From an uncultured Bacillota bacterium (GTDB taxonomy: Bacteria; Bacillota; Clostridia; Peptostreptococcales; Anaerovoracaceae): DNA of 9,863 nt. The DNA lies in NCBI GenBank assembly GCA_958448635.1, contig CAUDEQ010000070.1, forward strand, positions 1-9,863, in the 5' to 3' direction. The translations under genes and the position numbers were made by a program. This document shows positions 1 through 5,925 of the stretch, one piece after another. The notes below the pieces were generated by a model. The model was given only the letters and a program-made list of their open reading frames with translations, did no database searches and was not told where the DNA came from. Every line of letters begins with the position of its first letter. The first letter of the stretch is position 1.

Positions 1-49
1 GGCGGATTCGGGACTTTCACCCGTTAGAAACGTGCGCCGCCAGGCGCAC
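1..49 (-). mobile_element. Group II intron, class C (IIC), 5' end only
   Basis: Read on the minus strand from base 49, the sequence starts GTGCGCCTGGC and continues to GGGTGAAAGTCCCGAA (bases 22 to 7). From memory, the Oceanobacillus iheyensis IIC intron begins GUGUGCCCGGC and has GGGUGAGAGUCCCGAA at nearly the same distance, so both the 5' splice-site end and the domain I segment match. Class IIC introns are known to insert just downstream of rho-independent terminator hairpins in the direction of transcription. Here the intron starts four bases (GGTT) after the T-run of the terminator at 54-90, in the same orientation. Only the first 49 bases are inside the window. The ribozyme core, any reverse transcriptase gene and the 3' splice site would lie to the left, so I cannot say whether the element is intact. 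Confidence 0.82.
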
Positions 50-53
50 AACC

Positions 54-90
54 AAAAAGGGCTGCCGCATCAAATGCGGCAGCCCTTTTT
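54..90 (-). terminator. Rho-independent terminator, symmetric
   Basis: A perfect inverted repeat has a 12-base GC-rich core (bases 59-70 with 74-85), a three-base loop and flanking A5/T5 runs, giving 17 paired positions. On the minus strand it lies 11 bases past the stop codon of the flavoprotein gene and ends in TTTTT, so it should end that transcript. The symmetric A/T flanks allow it to work in both directions. It is also the likely recognition structure for the adjacent IIC intron. Confidence 0.93.
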
Positions 91-100
91 ATAAAATAAA

Positions 101-1081
101 TCACAGCAGCTCCATTACATCCGCCTGACTGCATTTGCACATTTTCTTTACATTTCCCTCATCATCCACATGGCTGCAGGCTCCGCAGACACCTTCTCCG
201 CAGCACATATGAAAGTTGTTGGAAAATATCAGCCTGTCTGCAGGCACCTCCATCTGCTCAGCTGTCTTTTTTATATAATAGTCGGAAGCCAGTATTGCCA
301 CCCGGCTGTAATCAGCAGCACGTATGATCCTGCTGCCGAATTTAATGATTCCTTTCTCCGCACTTTCCATTTCCGCCAGAGACGCCATCATTATGTCGGG
401 AGAATTTTCATCCCCCTCAAAGCGTCCTACGATATCTCCTATGAATTCTGCATTGATCTTTTCAGAGTCAATTACCATATCCACATGATTTTTCCCTCGC
501 AGGCGTTCCAGCAGGTTGGCCGCAGGAGAAATGCCGATGCCCTTCGTTATAATCAGCCACCTGCCCTTTTCATCATCGAAGGCTTTGGCTCCTGCGCCTC
601 CACCCAGCAGGCCGCTTCTGTATATCCCGCGCATGTACACCTCCCCCTCTGCTTCTGCGAGAGCCACGGTCTTTGCGGAAACAGCCTTTATGCCGAAGGC
701 AAGGAGTCCTCTATGCATGTCTGCTCTCATTACGGACACGGGTACAGAAAACATCTCCCTCTCGTCGCCCTTGAGAAACACGAAGGAGCCCGGCTCTGCC
801 GCATTGAGCGCCATACCCCTGTCCACCTCCACGGTCATGGTCAGCAGATCGTCATCATACCGCTTTTTTAATATTATCGGCACCTTTATATATTTTCTCT
901 CGTTCCTTACGATACCGTCATTCTGCATGAATTCATTGTATATACAAAGTCCGCACCAGCTGCATTCGCATTTTTCCTTTCCCGCCAGCCTGCTGCAGAT
1001 CAGACAGCTCCCTGTCTCGGCAAGGGGACATGGACAATTGGCACTTCCTGCATCGACGCATATCTCATTCATGTATTTCAT
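101..1081 (-). CDS. PyrK/SudB-like FAD/NAD-binding iron-sulfur flavoprotein
   Basis: This resembles the electron-transfer subunit of dihydroorotate dehydrogenase (PyrK) and SudB/NfnA, which pass electrons between NAD(P)H, FAD and a [2Fe-2S] cluster. Numbered from the chosen ATG, an N-terminal region has nine cysteines (8, 16, 18, 26, 29, 38, 40, 43, 46). A ferredoxin-reductase-like FAD domain follows, then a nucleotide-binding motif ITKGIGISPAANLL near 180-191. The C-terminal set C294-x4-C299-x2-C302-x12-C315 matches the PyrK [2Fe-2S] ligands. I recall clostridial proteins with the same CPCPLAETGxCxxCS N-terminus, labelled sulfide/dihydroorotate dehydrogenase-like. The start at 1081 puts GGAGG six bases upstream; the in-frame ATG at 1105 has no such site, and 1084 is nearly as good as 1081. 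It is last in the scpA-scpB-dac cluster, about 60 bases after dac. No PyrD or SudA partner is visible, so its electron acceptor is unknown. Confidence 0.85.
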   Translation of the reverse strand: MKYMNEICVDAGSANCPCPLAETGSCLICSRLAGKEKCECSWCGLCIYNEFMQNDGIVRNERKYIKVPIILKKRYDDDLLTMTVEVDRGMALNAAEPGSFVFLKGDEREMFSVPVSVMRADMHRGLLAFGIKAVSAKTVALAEAEGEVYMRGIYRSGLLGGGAGAKAFDDEKGRWLIITKGIGISPAANLLERLRGKNHVDMVIDSEKINAEFIGDIVGRFEGDENSPDIMMASLAEMESAEKGIIKFGSRIIRAADYSRVAILASDYYIKKTAEQMEVPADRLIFSNNFHMCCGEGVCGACSHVDDEGNVKKMCKCSQADVMELL

Positions 1082-1087
1082 CATCTT

Positions 1088-1129
1088 CCTCCCGAAATTC
1101 ATCATATATTATTGATATGCTTTTCGGGA
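1088..1129 (-). promoter_or_regulatory. Nested hairpin overlapping a ribosome binding site
   Basis: TCCCGAAA (1090-1097) pairs perfectly with TTTCGGGA (1122-1129), and inside it CATAT (1103-1107) pairs with ATATG (1115-1119). On the minus-strand mRNA the 3' arm includes part of the GGGAGG ribosome binding site of the flavoprotein gene (bases 1088-1093). Folding could therefore limit its translation. There is no T-run, so it is not a terminator. A regulatory role is an inference. Confidence 0.5.
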
Positions 1130-1139
1130 ATAAAGGTGT

Positions 1140-1985
1140 TTATTTTGTACGGCTGTATCCGTAATCCATCAATCTGTAGGCATCGTTGAACCAGTCGGGA
1201 GCGCTCATCACCACACAGATCATGCTCCTCCTGCCTCTCTTGGACGATGCCACCAGAGTCCTTCCCGAGCCGGAGGTATATCCTATCTTCATTCCGTTTC
1301 CGCCCCGGTACTCGTAAATGGTCTTGTTTTTATTTCTAAAATCTACGTAGCTATTATCCTCCCGTTCTGCCGTCCGGCTTTCCGCAGCCACGATTTTTCT
1401 GAAGGCCGGATCCTTTGACGCTTCAAGACTTATGATAGCCATATCCCTCGCAGTGGTGTAGTGGTTTTCATCGAACAGCCCATTGGGATTGGCAAAATGA
1501 GTATTGCTGCATCCCAGCTGCTGTGCGCGACGGTTCATCATGCCTACGAAATTCTTCTGACTGCCGCCGATTATCTCCGCCAGAGCAACGGCCGCATCGT
1601 TTCCGGACACCAGCATCAGCCCGTAAAGGAGGTCTTCGATGGATATTTTCTCACCTGCCCTGAGGTAAATCGATGAGCCCTCTATCCCCTGAGCGCAAGC
1701 CGGAACCTCCACCAGCTGATCCATCGGACTGTTGTTTTCCCTGAGAGTCTCTATGGTTATCAGCGCTGTCATTATTTTAGTCGTGCTGGCAGGATATGCA
1801 CGCTCATCGGCATTTTTTTCGTACAGCACCCTTCCGCTGCTTCCATCTATCAGTATAGCCTGACCTGCCGAGATCCCCACCTCTGATGCAGAGGTATCGG
1901 ACACACCGTTCTTTTCCACATATAGCATCAGCCCTGCCGCCACGATGACGATAACAGCAAATATAAACATATATTTTCTTCTCAT
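1140..1985 (-). CDS. D-alanyl-D-alanine carboxypeptidase (DacF/PBP5 type, S11)
   Basis: Peptidase family S11 enzymes trim the terminal D-alanine from peptidoglycan stem peptides outside the membrane. Numbered from the chosen ATG, residues 6-22 form a hydrophobic N-terminal segment after MRRKY, which is a signal peptide or anchor. The catalytic motifs are STTK (67-70, nucleophile Ser67 and Lys70) and SGN (127-129). The third motif reads KIG (233-235) where the family has KTG; the codon is ATA. At 281 residues it stops soon after the catalytic domain and lacks the C-terminal beta-rich domain and amphipathic anchor of longer PBP5 proteins. The start at 1985 has GGGGGA upstream and begins right at the signal peptide; the in-frame ATG at 2000 has no ribosome binding site. 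It lies between scpB and the flavoprotein gene, and scpAB-dac linkage is known in Firmicutes. Family confidence is high; full activity is uncertain because of the KIG motif. Confidence 0.9.
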   Translation of the reverse strand: MRRKYMFIFAVIVIVAAGLMLYVEKNGVSDTSASEVGISAGQAILIDGSSGRVLYEKNADERAYPASTTKIMTALITIETLRENNSPMDQLVEVPACAQGIEGSSIYLRAGEKISIEDLLYGLMLVSGNDAAVALAEIIGGSQKNFVGMMNRRAQQLGCSNTHFANPNGLFDENHYTTARDMAIISLEASKDPAFRKIVAAESRTAEREDNSYVDFRNKNKTIYEYRGGNGMKIGYTSGSGRTLVASSKRGRRSMICVVMSAPDWFNDAYRLMDYGYSRTK

Positions 1986-2021
1986 AAAAAAATCCCCCAT
2001 GCCAATTTACGTAGCATGGGG
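1986..2021 (-). terminator. Terminator-like hairpin at the dac start codon
   Basis: On the minus strand CCCCATGC (2021-2014) pairs perfectly with GCATGGGG (2002-1995), followed by GA and seven T (1992-1986), directly before the dac ATG at 1985. This has the form of an intrinsic terminator for scpAB, about 35 bases past the scpB stop. It also overlaps the only ribosome binding site for dac (GGGGGA). It could attenuate transcription into dac, hide the ribosome binding site, or both. Confidence 0.6.
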
Positions 2022-2054
2022 TGGTTTATGACTTTCGCACAAAAGTTGGCCCGG

Positions 2055-2660
2055 CTATTTTTTTTCAGGCAGCTCCAAAGCTATCTGCTGCATATACATT
2101 CCGTCCAGCCCCGGATCGTCCGCATCTTCATCCGTCAGCACGCCTTCGATGTCTTCGATGTCAGGCAGCTCCTTCAGCGTCTCGAAGCCAAACTGCTTGA
2201 GGAATTCGTCCGTAGTTCCGTAGAGTATGGGTCTTCCCACAGCATCGGATCTGCCGACCTCAGCCACGAGGTTTTTTCTAGTCAGACCCTCGATGACCCT
2301 GTCACACCGTATTCCTCTTACCGCTTCTATCTCTCCTTTTGTCACCGGCTGCTTGTATGCCACTATTGCCAGTACCTCCAGAGCCGACTGGGAGAGCCTC
2401 TTCTGCTTCACGGGAGTGCAGAGTCTCTCTATGTAATCCAGGTTTTCCTTTCTTGTCACGAACTGAAAGCTTTTGTTGACCTCCCTGATCACTATACCCC
2501 TGCCGTCAGCTTCATATTCCTCCTGAAGCTCCTTAAAGTATACGTATGCTTCCTTTTTATCTATATTGAATATCTCAGCTACCTCTTTTATATCGAGAGG
2601 CTCGCCCCATACAAACATCATGGATTCCATCGCAGATTTGATGGTTTTCTTACTGGCCAT
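2055..2660 (-). CDS. scpB: Segregation and condensation protein B
   Basis: ScpB is the winged-helix kleisin-interacting subunit of the bacterial SMC condensin. As a dimer it binds ScpA, and the complex helps organise and segregate the nucleoid. The 201 residues match the usual length. An N-terminal winged-helix half is followed by the signature stretch LSQSALEVLAIVAYKQPVTK (about residues 89-108). Next come EAVRGIRCDRVIEGL and GRPILYGTTDEFLKQFG, which are the second winged helix. The tail is acidic and variable. AAGGAG lies seven bases before the ATG. The first 11 bases overlap the end of scpA, as expected for translational coupling of two subunits of one complex. The neighbours are scpA upstream and dac downstream. 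Confidence 0.97.
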   Translation of the reverse strand: MASKKTIKSAMESMMFVWGEPLDIKEVAEIFNIDKKEAYVYFKELQEEYEADGRGIVIREVNKSFQFVTRKENLDYIERLCTPVKQKRLSQSALEVLAIVAYKQPVTKGEIEAVRGIRCDRVIEGLTRKNLVAEVGRSDAVGRPILYGTTDEFLKQFGFETLKELPDIEDIEGVLTDEDADDPGLDGMYMQQIALELPEKK

Positions 2661-3453
2661 ATGTATTCTCCTTAACTTCTACGGACTCACTTCCGGTGTT
2701 ATCCTCATGGAAAAGATGCTTCGTCGGACTTATCCTTATGTCGCCGAACAAATATTTCTGTTGAGCAGTCAGCTTCCTCTCCTTCATCATTTCAAGCACC
2801 GATGAAAATGTCACAGCCACATCGTACATATCGTTTCTGTCCTCGATGAGCTCTCTGAAATCAGCCTCAGCTTCATTGTTTTCCCGAAAAAAGCACTTTA
2901 TGTTTTCCATCCTGATCTCGTTGGTGATACGCTGCTTCTCGCTTCTTCTGTGGTGTATCCTTATCTCTTCGAGCTTCTTTCGCCTCTGAAGAAACGCTTC
3001 AAATGCAGTCCTGAATTTATCAGGATCTATTATCAGATATTCATCAGGCTCGCCCGTGAACTCAGTGAGATCCTCCTGCGGTTTTTCAAGCTGCATGGCT
3101 GTCTGCTCAAACCTGCCTTCCAGCATCTCCGAAACGGCTTTGAACTTCTTGTATTCCGCCAGCTTTGCCACCAACTCGGTTCTGGGATCCTCCATTATAT
3201 CGGACACACCGTCGTCACTGACTGCTCTCGGCAGCAGCATCTTCGATTTTATCTCGAGAAGGGCTGCCGCCAACACCATGAATTCAGACGAAAGATTGAT
3301 GTCCTCGTTTCTGAGCTTTTCCACATATTCTATATATTGATTTGTTATTTCCGATATCTTAATGTCATATATGCTCATACGGGCATGCTCTATAAGGTAA
3401 ACCAGCAGATCAAAAGGCCCTTCGAAGACATTAAGCTTGACTCTGTAACTCAT
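2650..3453 (-). CDS. scpA: Segregation and condensation protein A (kleisin)
   Basis: ScpA is the kleisin that bridges the SMC heads and carries the ScpB dimer. The N-terminal signature FEGPFDLLVYLIEHARMSIY begins near residue 10 and is followed by DIKISEITNQYIEYV. The conserved helix LAAALLEIKSKMLLPR follows at about 61-76. The C-terminal winged-helix segment ending in QKYLFGDIRIS lies about 25-35 residues from the end. The protein is 267 residues, normal for the family. I chose the ATG at 3453 because GGAGG lies five bases upstream and the protein then starts MSYRVKLNVFEG as in other ScpA. The frame stays open upstream to an ATG at 3522, but those 23 residues are not ScpA-like and would span the promoter. 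It is first in the scpA-scpB-dac-flavoprotein cluster. Confidence 0.96.
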   Translation of the reverse strand: MSYRVKLNVFEGPFDLLVYLIEHARMSIYDIKISEITNQYIEYVEKLRNEDINLSSEFMVLAAALLEIKSKMLLPRAVSDDGVSDIMEDPRTELVAKLAEYKKFKAVSEMLEGRFEQTAMQLEKPQEDLTEFTGEPDEYLIIDPDKFRTAFEAFLQRRKKLEEIRIHHRRSEKQRITNEIRMENIKCFFRENNEAEADFRELIEDRNDMYDVAVTFSSVLEMMKERKLTAQQKYLFGDIRISPTKHLFHEDNTGSESVEVKENTYGQ

Positions 3454-3487
3454 ATTATCCTCCGCATCCGCAACATGCGAATAATTT

Positions 3488-3517
3488 AGTATACCATAAA
3501 GAACACGGACAGCACAA
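3488..3517 (-). promoter_or_regulatory. Sigma-A promoter for the scpA cluster
   Basis: On the minus strand the -10 box is TATACT (3493-3488), with the extended motif TG one base upstream (3496-3495). An 18-base spacer separates it from TTGTGC (3517-3512) as a weak -35. Transcription would begin near 3481, leaving a leader of under 30 bases before scpA. The extended -10 makes up for the poor -35. Confidence 0.65.
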
Positions 3518-3580
3518 GACATGAGCTGCTTATGTATCGAGGCTCAAATCCGACATACCAACCGTATCTATCCCCATGAA

Positions 3581-3609
3581 TTGACCACTGACCACCGTAA
3601 TGTTATAAT
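3581..3609 (+). promoter_or_regulatory. Strong sigma-A promoter
   Basis: TTGACC (3581-3586), a 17-base spacer and a perfect TATAAT (3604-3609) stand about 40 bases before the start of the CDCPAC protein gene. This is one of the two best promoters in the window. It is divergent from the scpA promoter, with about 60 bases between their -35 boxes and no clear operator between them. Confidence 0.85.
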
Positions 3610-3648
3610 GGTGCAACCGGACTATAGCAAATTTCAAGGAAGGCAGGT

Positions 3649-4014
3649 ATGACAATGAAAAACGAAATACGCGAATACGTTATAGAAAAGACAAGGGCTC
3701 TTATAGATGCGCCTACATGCAGCGCAGAAACAAAGGAAGCAGCTCTCAAGTGGCTCGATGCTGCAGGTACTGAATCGGAAAAAGATGAAACCTTAAAATA
3801 TATTGAAGAGTTGGAGGCGGACATAATGCCCCTCGATAATCTCATCGCCTTTGCCGGCTCTGATAACGGCAAGGAATACTTCGGAGCCGATACTGCTGCA
3901 GGCATCGTCGCTCATGCCGAGGAGATAAAGGCTGCAGGTGCAAGGTTCTGCGACTGTCCTGCATGTCTCGCCGTTGCCGACATTCTTGCAAAGAAGGATG
4001 AAATGCTGCAGTAG
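3649..4014 (+). CDS. Small CDCPAC protein, conserved hypothetical
   Basis: This is a 121-residue acidic, mostly helical soluble protein. It has Cys24 in APTCSAE and a C-terminal CDCPAC motif (Cys101, Cys103, Cys106). Two or more of these could bind a metal or form a redox pair, but this is unproven. I recall close relatives in gut clostridia that carry the database label molecular chaperone Hsp90. Nothing here supports that label: there is no GHKL ATPase motif and the protein is far too short. AAGGAAGG precedes the ATG at 3649; a second ATG two codons later is also possible. It is a single-gene unit with its own strong promoter and a hairpin after the stop, which suggests a steadily expressed housekeeping or stress role. 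The coding call is firm; the function is unknown. Confidence 0.85.
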   Translation: MTMKNEIREYVIEKTRALIDAPTCSAETKEAALKWLDAAGTESEKDETLKYIEELEADIMPLDNLIAFAGSDNGKEYFGADTAAGIVAHAEEIKAAGARFCDCPACLAVADILAKKDEMLQ

Positions 4015-4043
4015 CAACGACAGCTCAGAACCGGTATTCTTTC

Positions 4044-4080
4044 AAAAAAGGCAAAGCCCCGCTGCGAGAGCGGGGCTTTG
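4044..4080. terminator. Shared terminator between convergent genes
   Basis: CAAAGCCCCGCT (4052-4063) pairs perfectly with AGCGGGGCTTTG (4069-4080) around a five-base loop. On the minus strand the hairpin is followed by CC and six T (bases 4049-4044), a good terminator for the aminotransferase gene ending at 4136. On the plus strand it lies about 37 bases after the stop of the CDCPAC gene but has only a short T stretch, so it is weaker that way. Confidence 0.9.
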
Positions 4081-4135
4081 AGGTATTTAGATGAATATTA
4101 CACCGATATTCGTATCTACTTCCTTATGTATTGGC

Positions 4136-5518
4136 TTACAGGTTGAAGTCCTTCTTAGTTGCAGCCAGAGCTTCGTCCAGAACTGCCAGTACTCTGTCGA
4201 TCGATTCATATGACTGAGTTGCAGGTGGTTCGATTCTTACAGTCTTGGCGTTAACCAGAGTTCCGGCAACCATAACCTTTCTGTCGAACATTTCCTTAGT
4301 TACATTGTAGCCAACTTCTGCTTCAGGGAATTCCATACAGATCAGCATACCGGCGCCTCTGAACGCTTTCAGAACTGTAGGGTATTTTTCCTGCAGCTTA
4401 GCCAGTCCTTTCAGATAGTAATCTCCCTTTTCCTTCATCTGTCCAGGAATGTCGTTTTCGATCATGTACTTGATCGTAGCGATCATTGCTGAGCATGCCA
4501 GAGGGTTACCACCGAATGTAGGTGATCCGAGAATCCATGGATTTGAGAACATCTTGCCCTTTTCGCCTGTACCGATACCGGACTGTTCATAAGTCCAAGG
4601 TCTTGCAACGATACCAGTGATAGGAACTACACCACCTGATGATGCCTTACCGAATGTCATGATGTCAGGAGTAACTCCATCGTGGTCAACTCTCCACCAT
4701 GTACCTGTTCTTCCCAGACCTGTCTGGATTTCGTCAGCGATCAGGCAGCAGCCATACTCGTCAGCGATAGCTCTCAGCTCAGCCATGTATCCATCCGGTG
4801 GAATGATAACTCCGCCTTCACCCTGGATAGGCTCTACGATGATTCCGGCAACCTTTTCGCCTACAGCTGTCAGGTTCTTAACTGCAGCTCTTGTAGCTTC
4901 TGCATTACCGTATTCAACGTGCTGTACCTGCTGGATCATAGGGATATAGTCTTCTCTGTAAGCACCTTTACCTCCCATGGAGATAGCGCCCATTGATTTT
5001 CCGTGGAATGCGTTTACAGTTGAGATAAACCATCTTCCGCCTGTAGCCAGTCTTGCCAGCTTCAGTGCCATTTCTACAGCCTCAGCTCCGCCGTTTGTCA
5101 GGAATGAGTACTGCAGATCTCCAGGAGTGATCTCAGCAATCAGGTTGCAGAGGTAACCTCTCAGTGGGTCTACCAGCTCCTGTGAGTGGAGGCAGTATCT
5201 GTCCAGCTGAGCAGCTACTGTCTTCTTTATCTGTCTGTTGTTATGTCCGCATGCATAGATACCGAATCCGCCCAGGCAGTCGATAAATTCCGTTCCGTCC
5301 AGATCTCTGAATACATCGCCGTCATCTTCCCATTCTACGAATGCGGAATCTGTTGATACTGACTTTCTGTATTCTAACCAACCTGGGTTATAATACTTAT
5401 TGAAGTTCTCGATTGACTCATCATGGATAGCTTTCTTGTCTTCTGCAGTCAGCTGGTCCTTTTCAATGTAGTCACAAACACGTGTTGCCAGTTCCAATGC
5501 TTTTTTAAAATCAGCCAT
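4136..5518 (-). CDS. patA: Class III aminotransferase, putrescine aminotransferase-like
   Basis: This is a PLP-dependent fold-type I class III aminotransferase. It closely follows E. coli YgjG/PatA, which converts putrescine and 2-oxoglutarate to 4-aminobutanal and glutamate. Shared blocks include EFIDCLGGFGIY, LHSQELVDPLRGYL, NAFHGKSMGA, VEPIQGEGGVIIPPDGY, FGGNPLAC and VAGTLVNAKTVRIEPP. Numbered from the chosen start, NGGAEA (142-147) binds the PLP phosphate and D262 in DEIQTG contacts the ring nitrogen. Lys291 in TFGKASSGG is the Schiff-base lysine, and T334 comes from the partner subunit. The length, 460 residues, matches (E. coli 459). The start at 5518 has AAAGGAG nine bases upstream; the ATG at 5527 overlaps that site. 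Codon use is narrow (Leu CTG, Arg AGA, Val GTA, Ile ATC, almost no ATA) compared with dac and scpAB, as in highly expressed genes. Ornithine, cadaverine or 4-aminobutyrate remain possible substrates. Confidence 0.9.
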   Translation of the reverse strand: MADFKKALELATRVCDYIEKDQLTAEDKKAIHDESIENFNKYYNPGWLEYRKSVSTDSAFVEWEDDGDVFRDLDGTEFIDCLGGFGIYACGHNNRQIKKTVAAQLDRYCLHSQELVDPLRGYLCNLIAEITPGDLQYSFLTNGGAEAVEMALKLARLATGGRWFISTVNAFHGKSMGAISMGGKGAYREDYIPMIQQVQHVEYGNAEATRAAVKNLTAVGEKVAGIIVEPIQGEGGVIIPPDGYMAELRAIADEYGCCLIADEIQTGLGRTGTWWRVDHDGVTPDIMTFGKASSGGVVPITGIVARPWTYEQSGIGTGEKGKMFSNPWILGSPTFGGNPLACSAMIATIKYMIENDIPGQMKEKGDYYLKGLAKLQEKYPTVLKAFRGAGMLICMEFPEAEVGYNVTKEMFDRKVMVAGTLVNAKTVRIEPPATQSYESIDRVLAVLDEALAATKKDFNL

Positions 5519-5580
5519 TTTTAACATCTCCTTTATTAAATTAAGCGTTAAGCATAATGCCGCCTGAAGTTAGCGGCTAT

Positions 5581-5631
5581 CGGTATAACTTCTGCAATAC
5601 TCTATATTCAATTATCGTGCCAACTATACCG
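5581..5631. repeat. 7-base inverted repeat flanking the sigma-54-like site
   Basis: CGGTATA (5581-5587) and TATACCG (5625-5631) are perfect inverted copies 37 bases apart, bracketing the promoter-like sequence of the aminotransferase. The left copy would lie in the leader and the right one just upstream of the -24 box. They could be a pair of operator half-sites, or chance in AT-rich DNA. Confidence 0.35.
5607..5623 (-). promoter_or_regulatory. Candidate sigma-54 promoter of the aminotransferase
   Basis: The minus strand reads TTGGCACG-ATAA-TTGAA (5623-5607), against the sigma-54 consensus YTGGCACG-N4-TTGCW. The whole -24 element and the spacing fit. The only mismatch is A for C in the -12 element, a strongly conserved base. 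It lies about 90 bases upstream of the start codon. E. coli ygjG, the closest known homologue, is reported to be RpoN-dependent, which makes the hit more credible. A weak sigma-A alternative overlaps it: TTGAAT (5611-5606), 18 bases, TATACC (5587-5582). No sigma-54 activator gene is in the window. Confidence 0.5.
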
Positions 5632-5879
5632 AAAAAACATTGGACTTCCTCGTTGTATAAACACTCCATCACGATGTAATCCCTGTTTTCATGCGGATTT
5701 CAATGGATTGTTTTTTTTGCGTTTTTTTGATTTTCGGCAGCATTTTGCCTGAATCTTTCTACAATTCTGCATGCTTATAAACCAATTTGTTGTGCCATTA
5801 TTGATACGCGGTCTTATTTTTGATACACATGTATTCCTTTTGTATTTCTTTTATCTTTAATTTAAGAATACCATTTTAG

Positions 5880-5909
5880 TGGACTTTTACCGTGTATATA
5901 GTGTAAAAT
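5880..5909 (+). promoter_or_regulatory. Candidate sigma-A promoter of the DUF368 gene
   Basis: TGGACT (5880-5885), an 18-base spacer and TAAAAT (5904-5909) match the -35 and -10 boxes at four and five of six bases. The leader to the start codon at 6030 would be about 115 bases. This is moderate support only; the region is AT-rich and other pairs are possible. Confidence 0.4.
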
Positions 5910-5910
5910 A

Positions 5911-5925
5911 TTGTAAGCGTTTCCC
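5911..5925 (+). promoter_or_regulatory. Candidate CcpA (cre) site
   Basis: TTGTAAGCGTTTCCC fits the catabolite-responsive element consensus WTGNAANCGNWNNCW at every specified position except the last. It starts one base after the proposed -10 box, where bound CcpA would block initiation. If real, it would link the DUF368 gene to carbon status. No ccpA gene is in view. Confidence 0.4.

Noticed and set aside
2..94. An open plus-strand frame at the left edge reading DSGLSPVRNVRRQAH.
   Set aside because: It is antisense to the group II intron end and runs through a terminator hairpin. Similar peptides are probably artefacts of annotating such introns.
2016..2675. A 219-codon plus-strand open frame opposite scpB.
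   Set aside because: scpB on the other strand is certain; the plus-strand frame has no recognisable protein features and arises from the codon pattern.
3454..3522. A longer ScpA starting at 3522.
   Set aside because: The extra residues are not ScpA-like, would include the promoter, and GGAGG points to 3453.
5700..5735. T-runs in the intergenic region as terminators.
   Set aside because: Only 4-5 base stems can be drawn before them, too weak to call.
5780..5796. A second TGGCAC sequence on the minus strand as a sigma-54 -24 box.
   Set aside because: The matching -12 element is off by one base and reads TTGG instead of TTGC.
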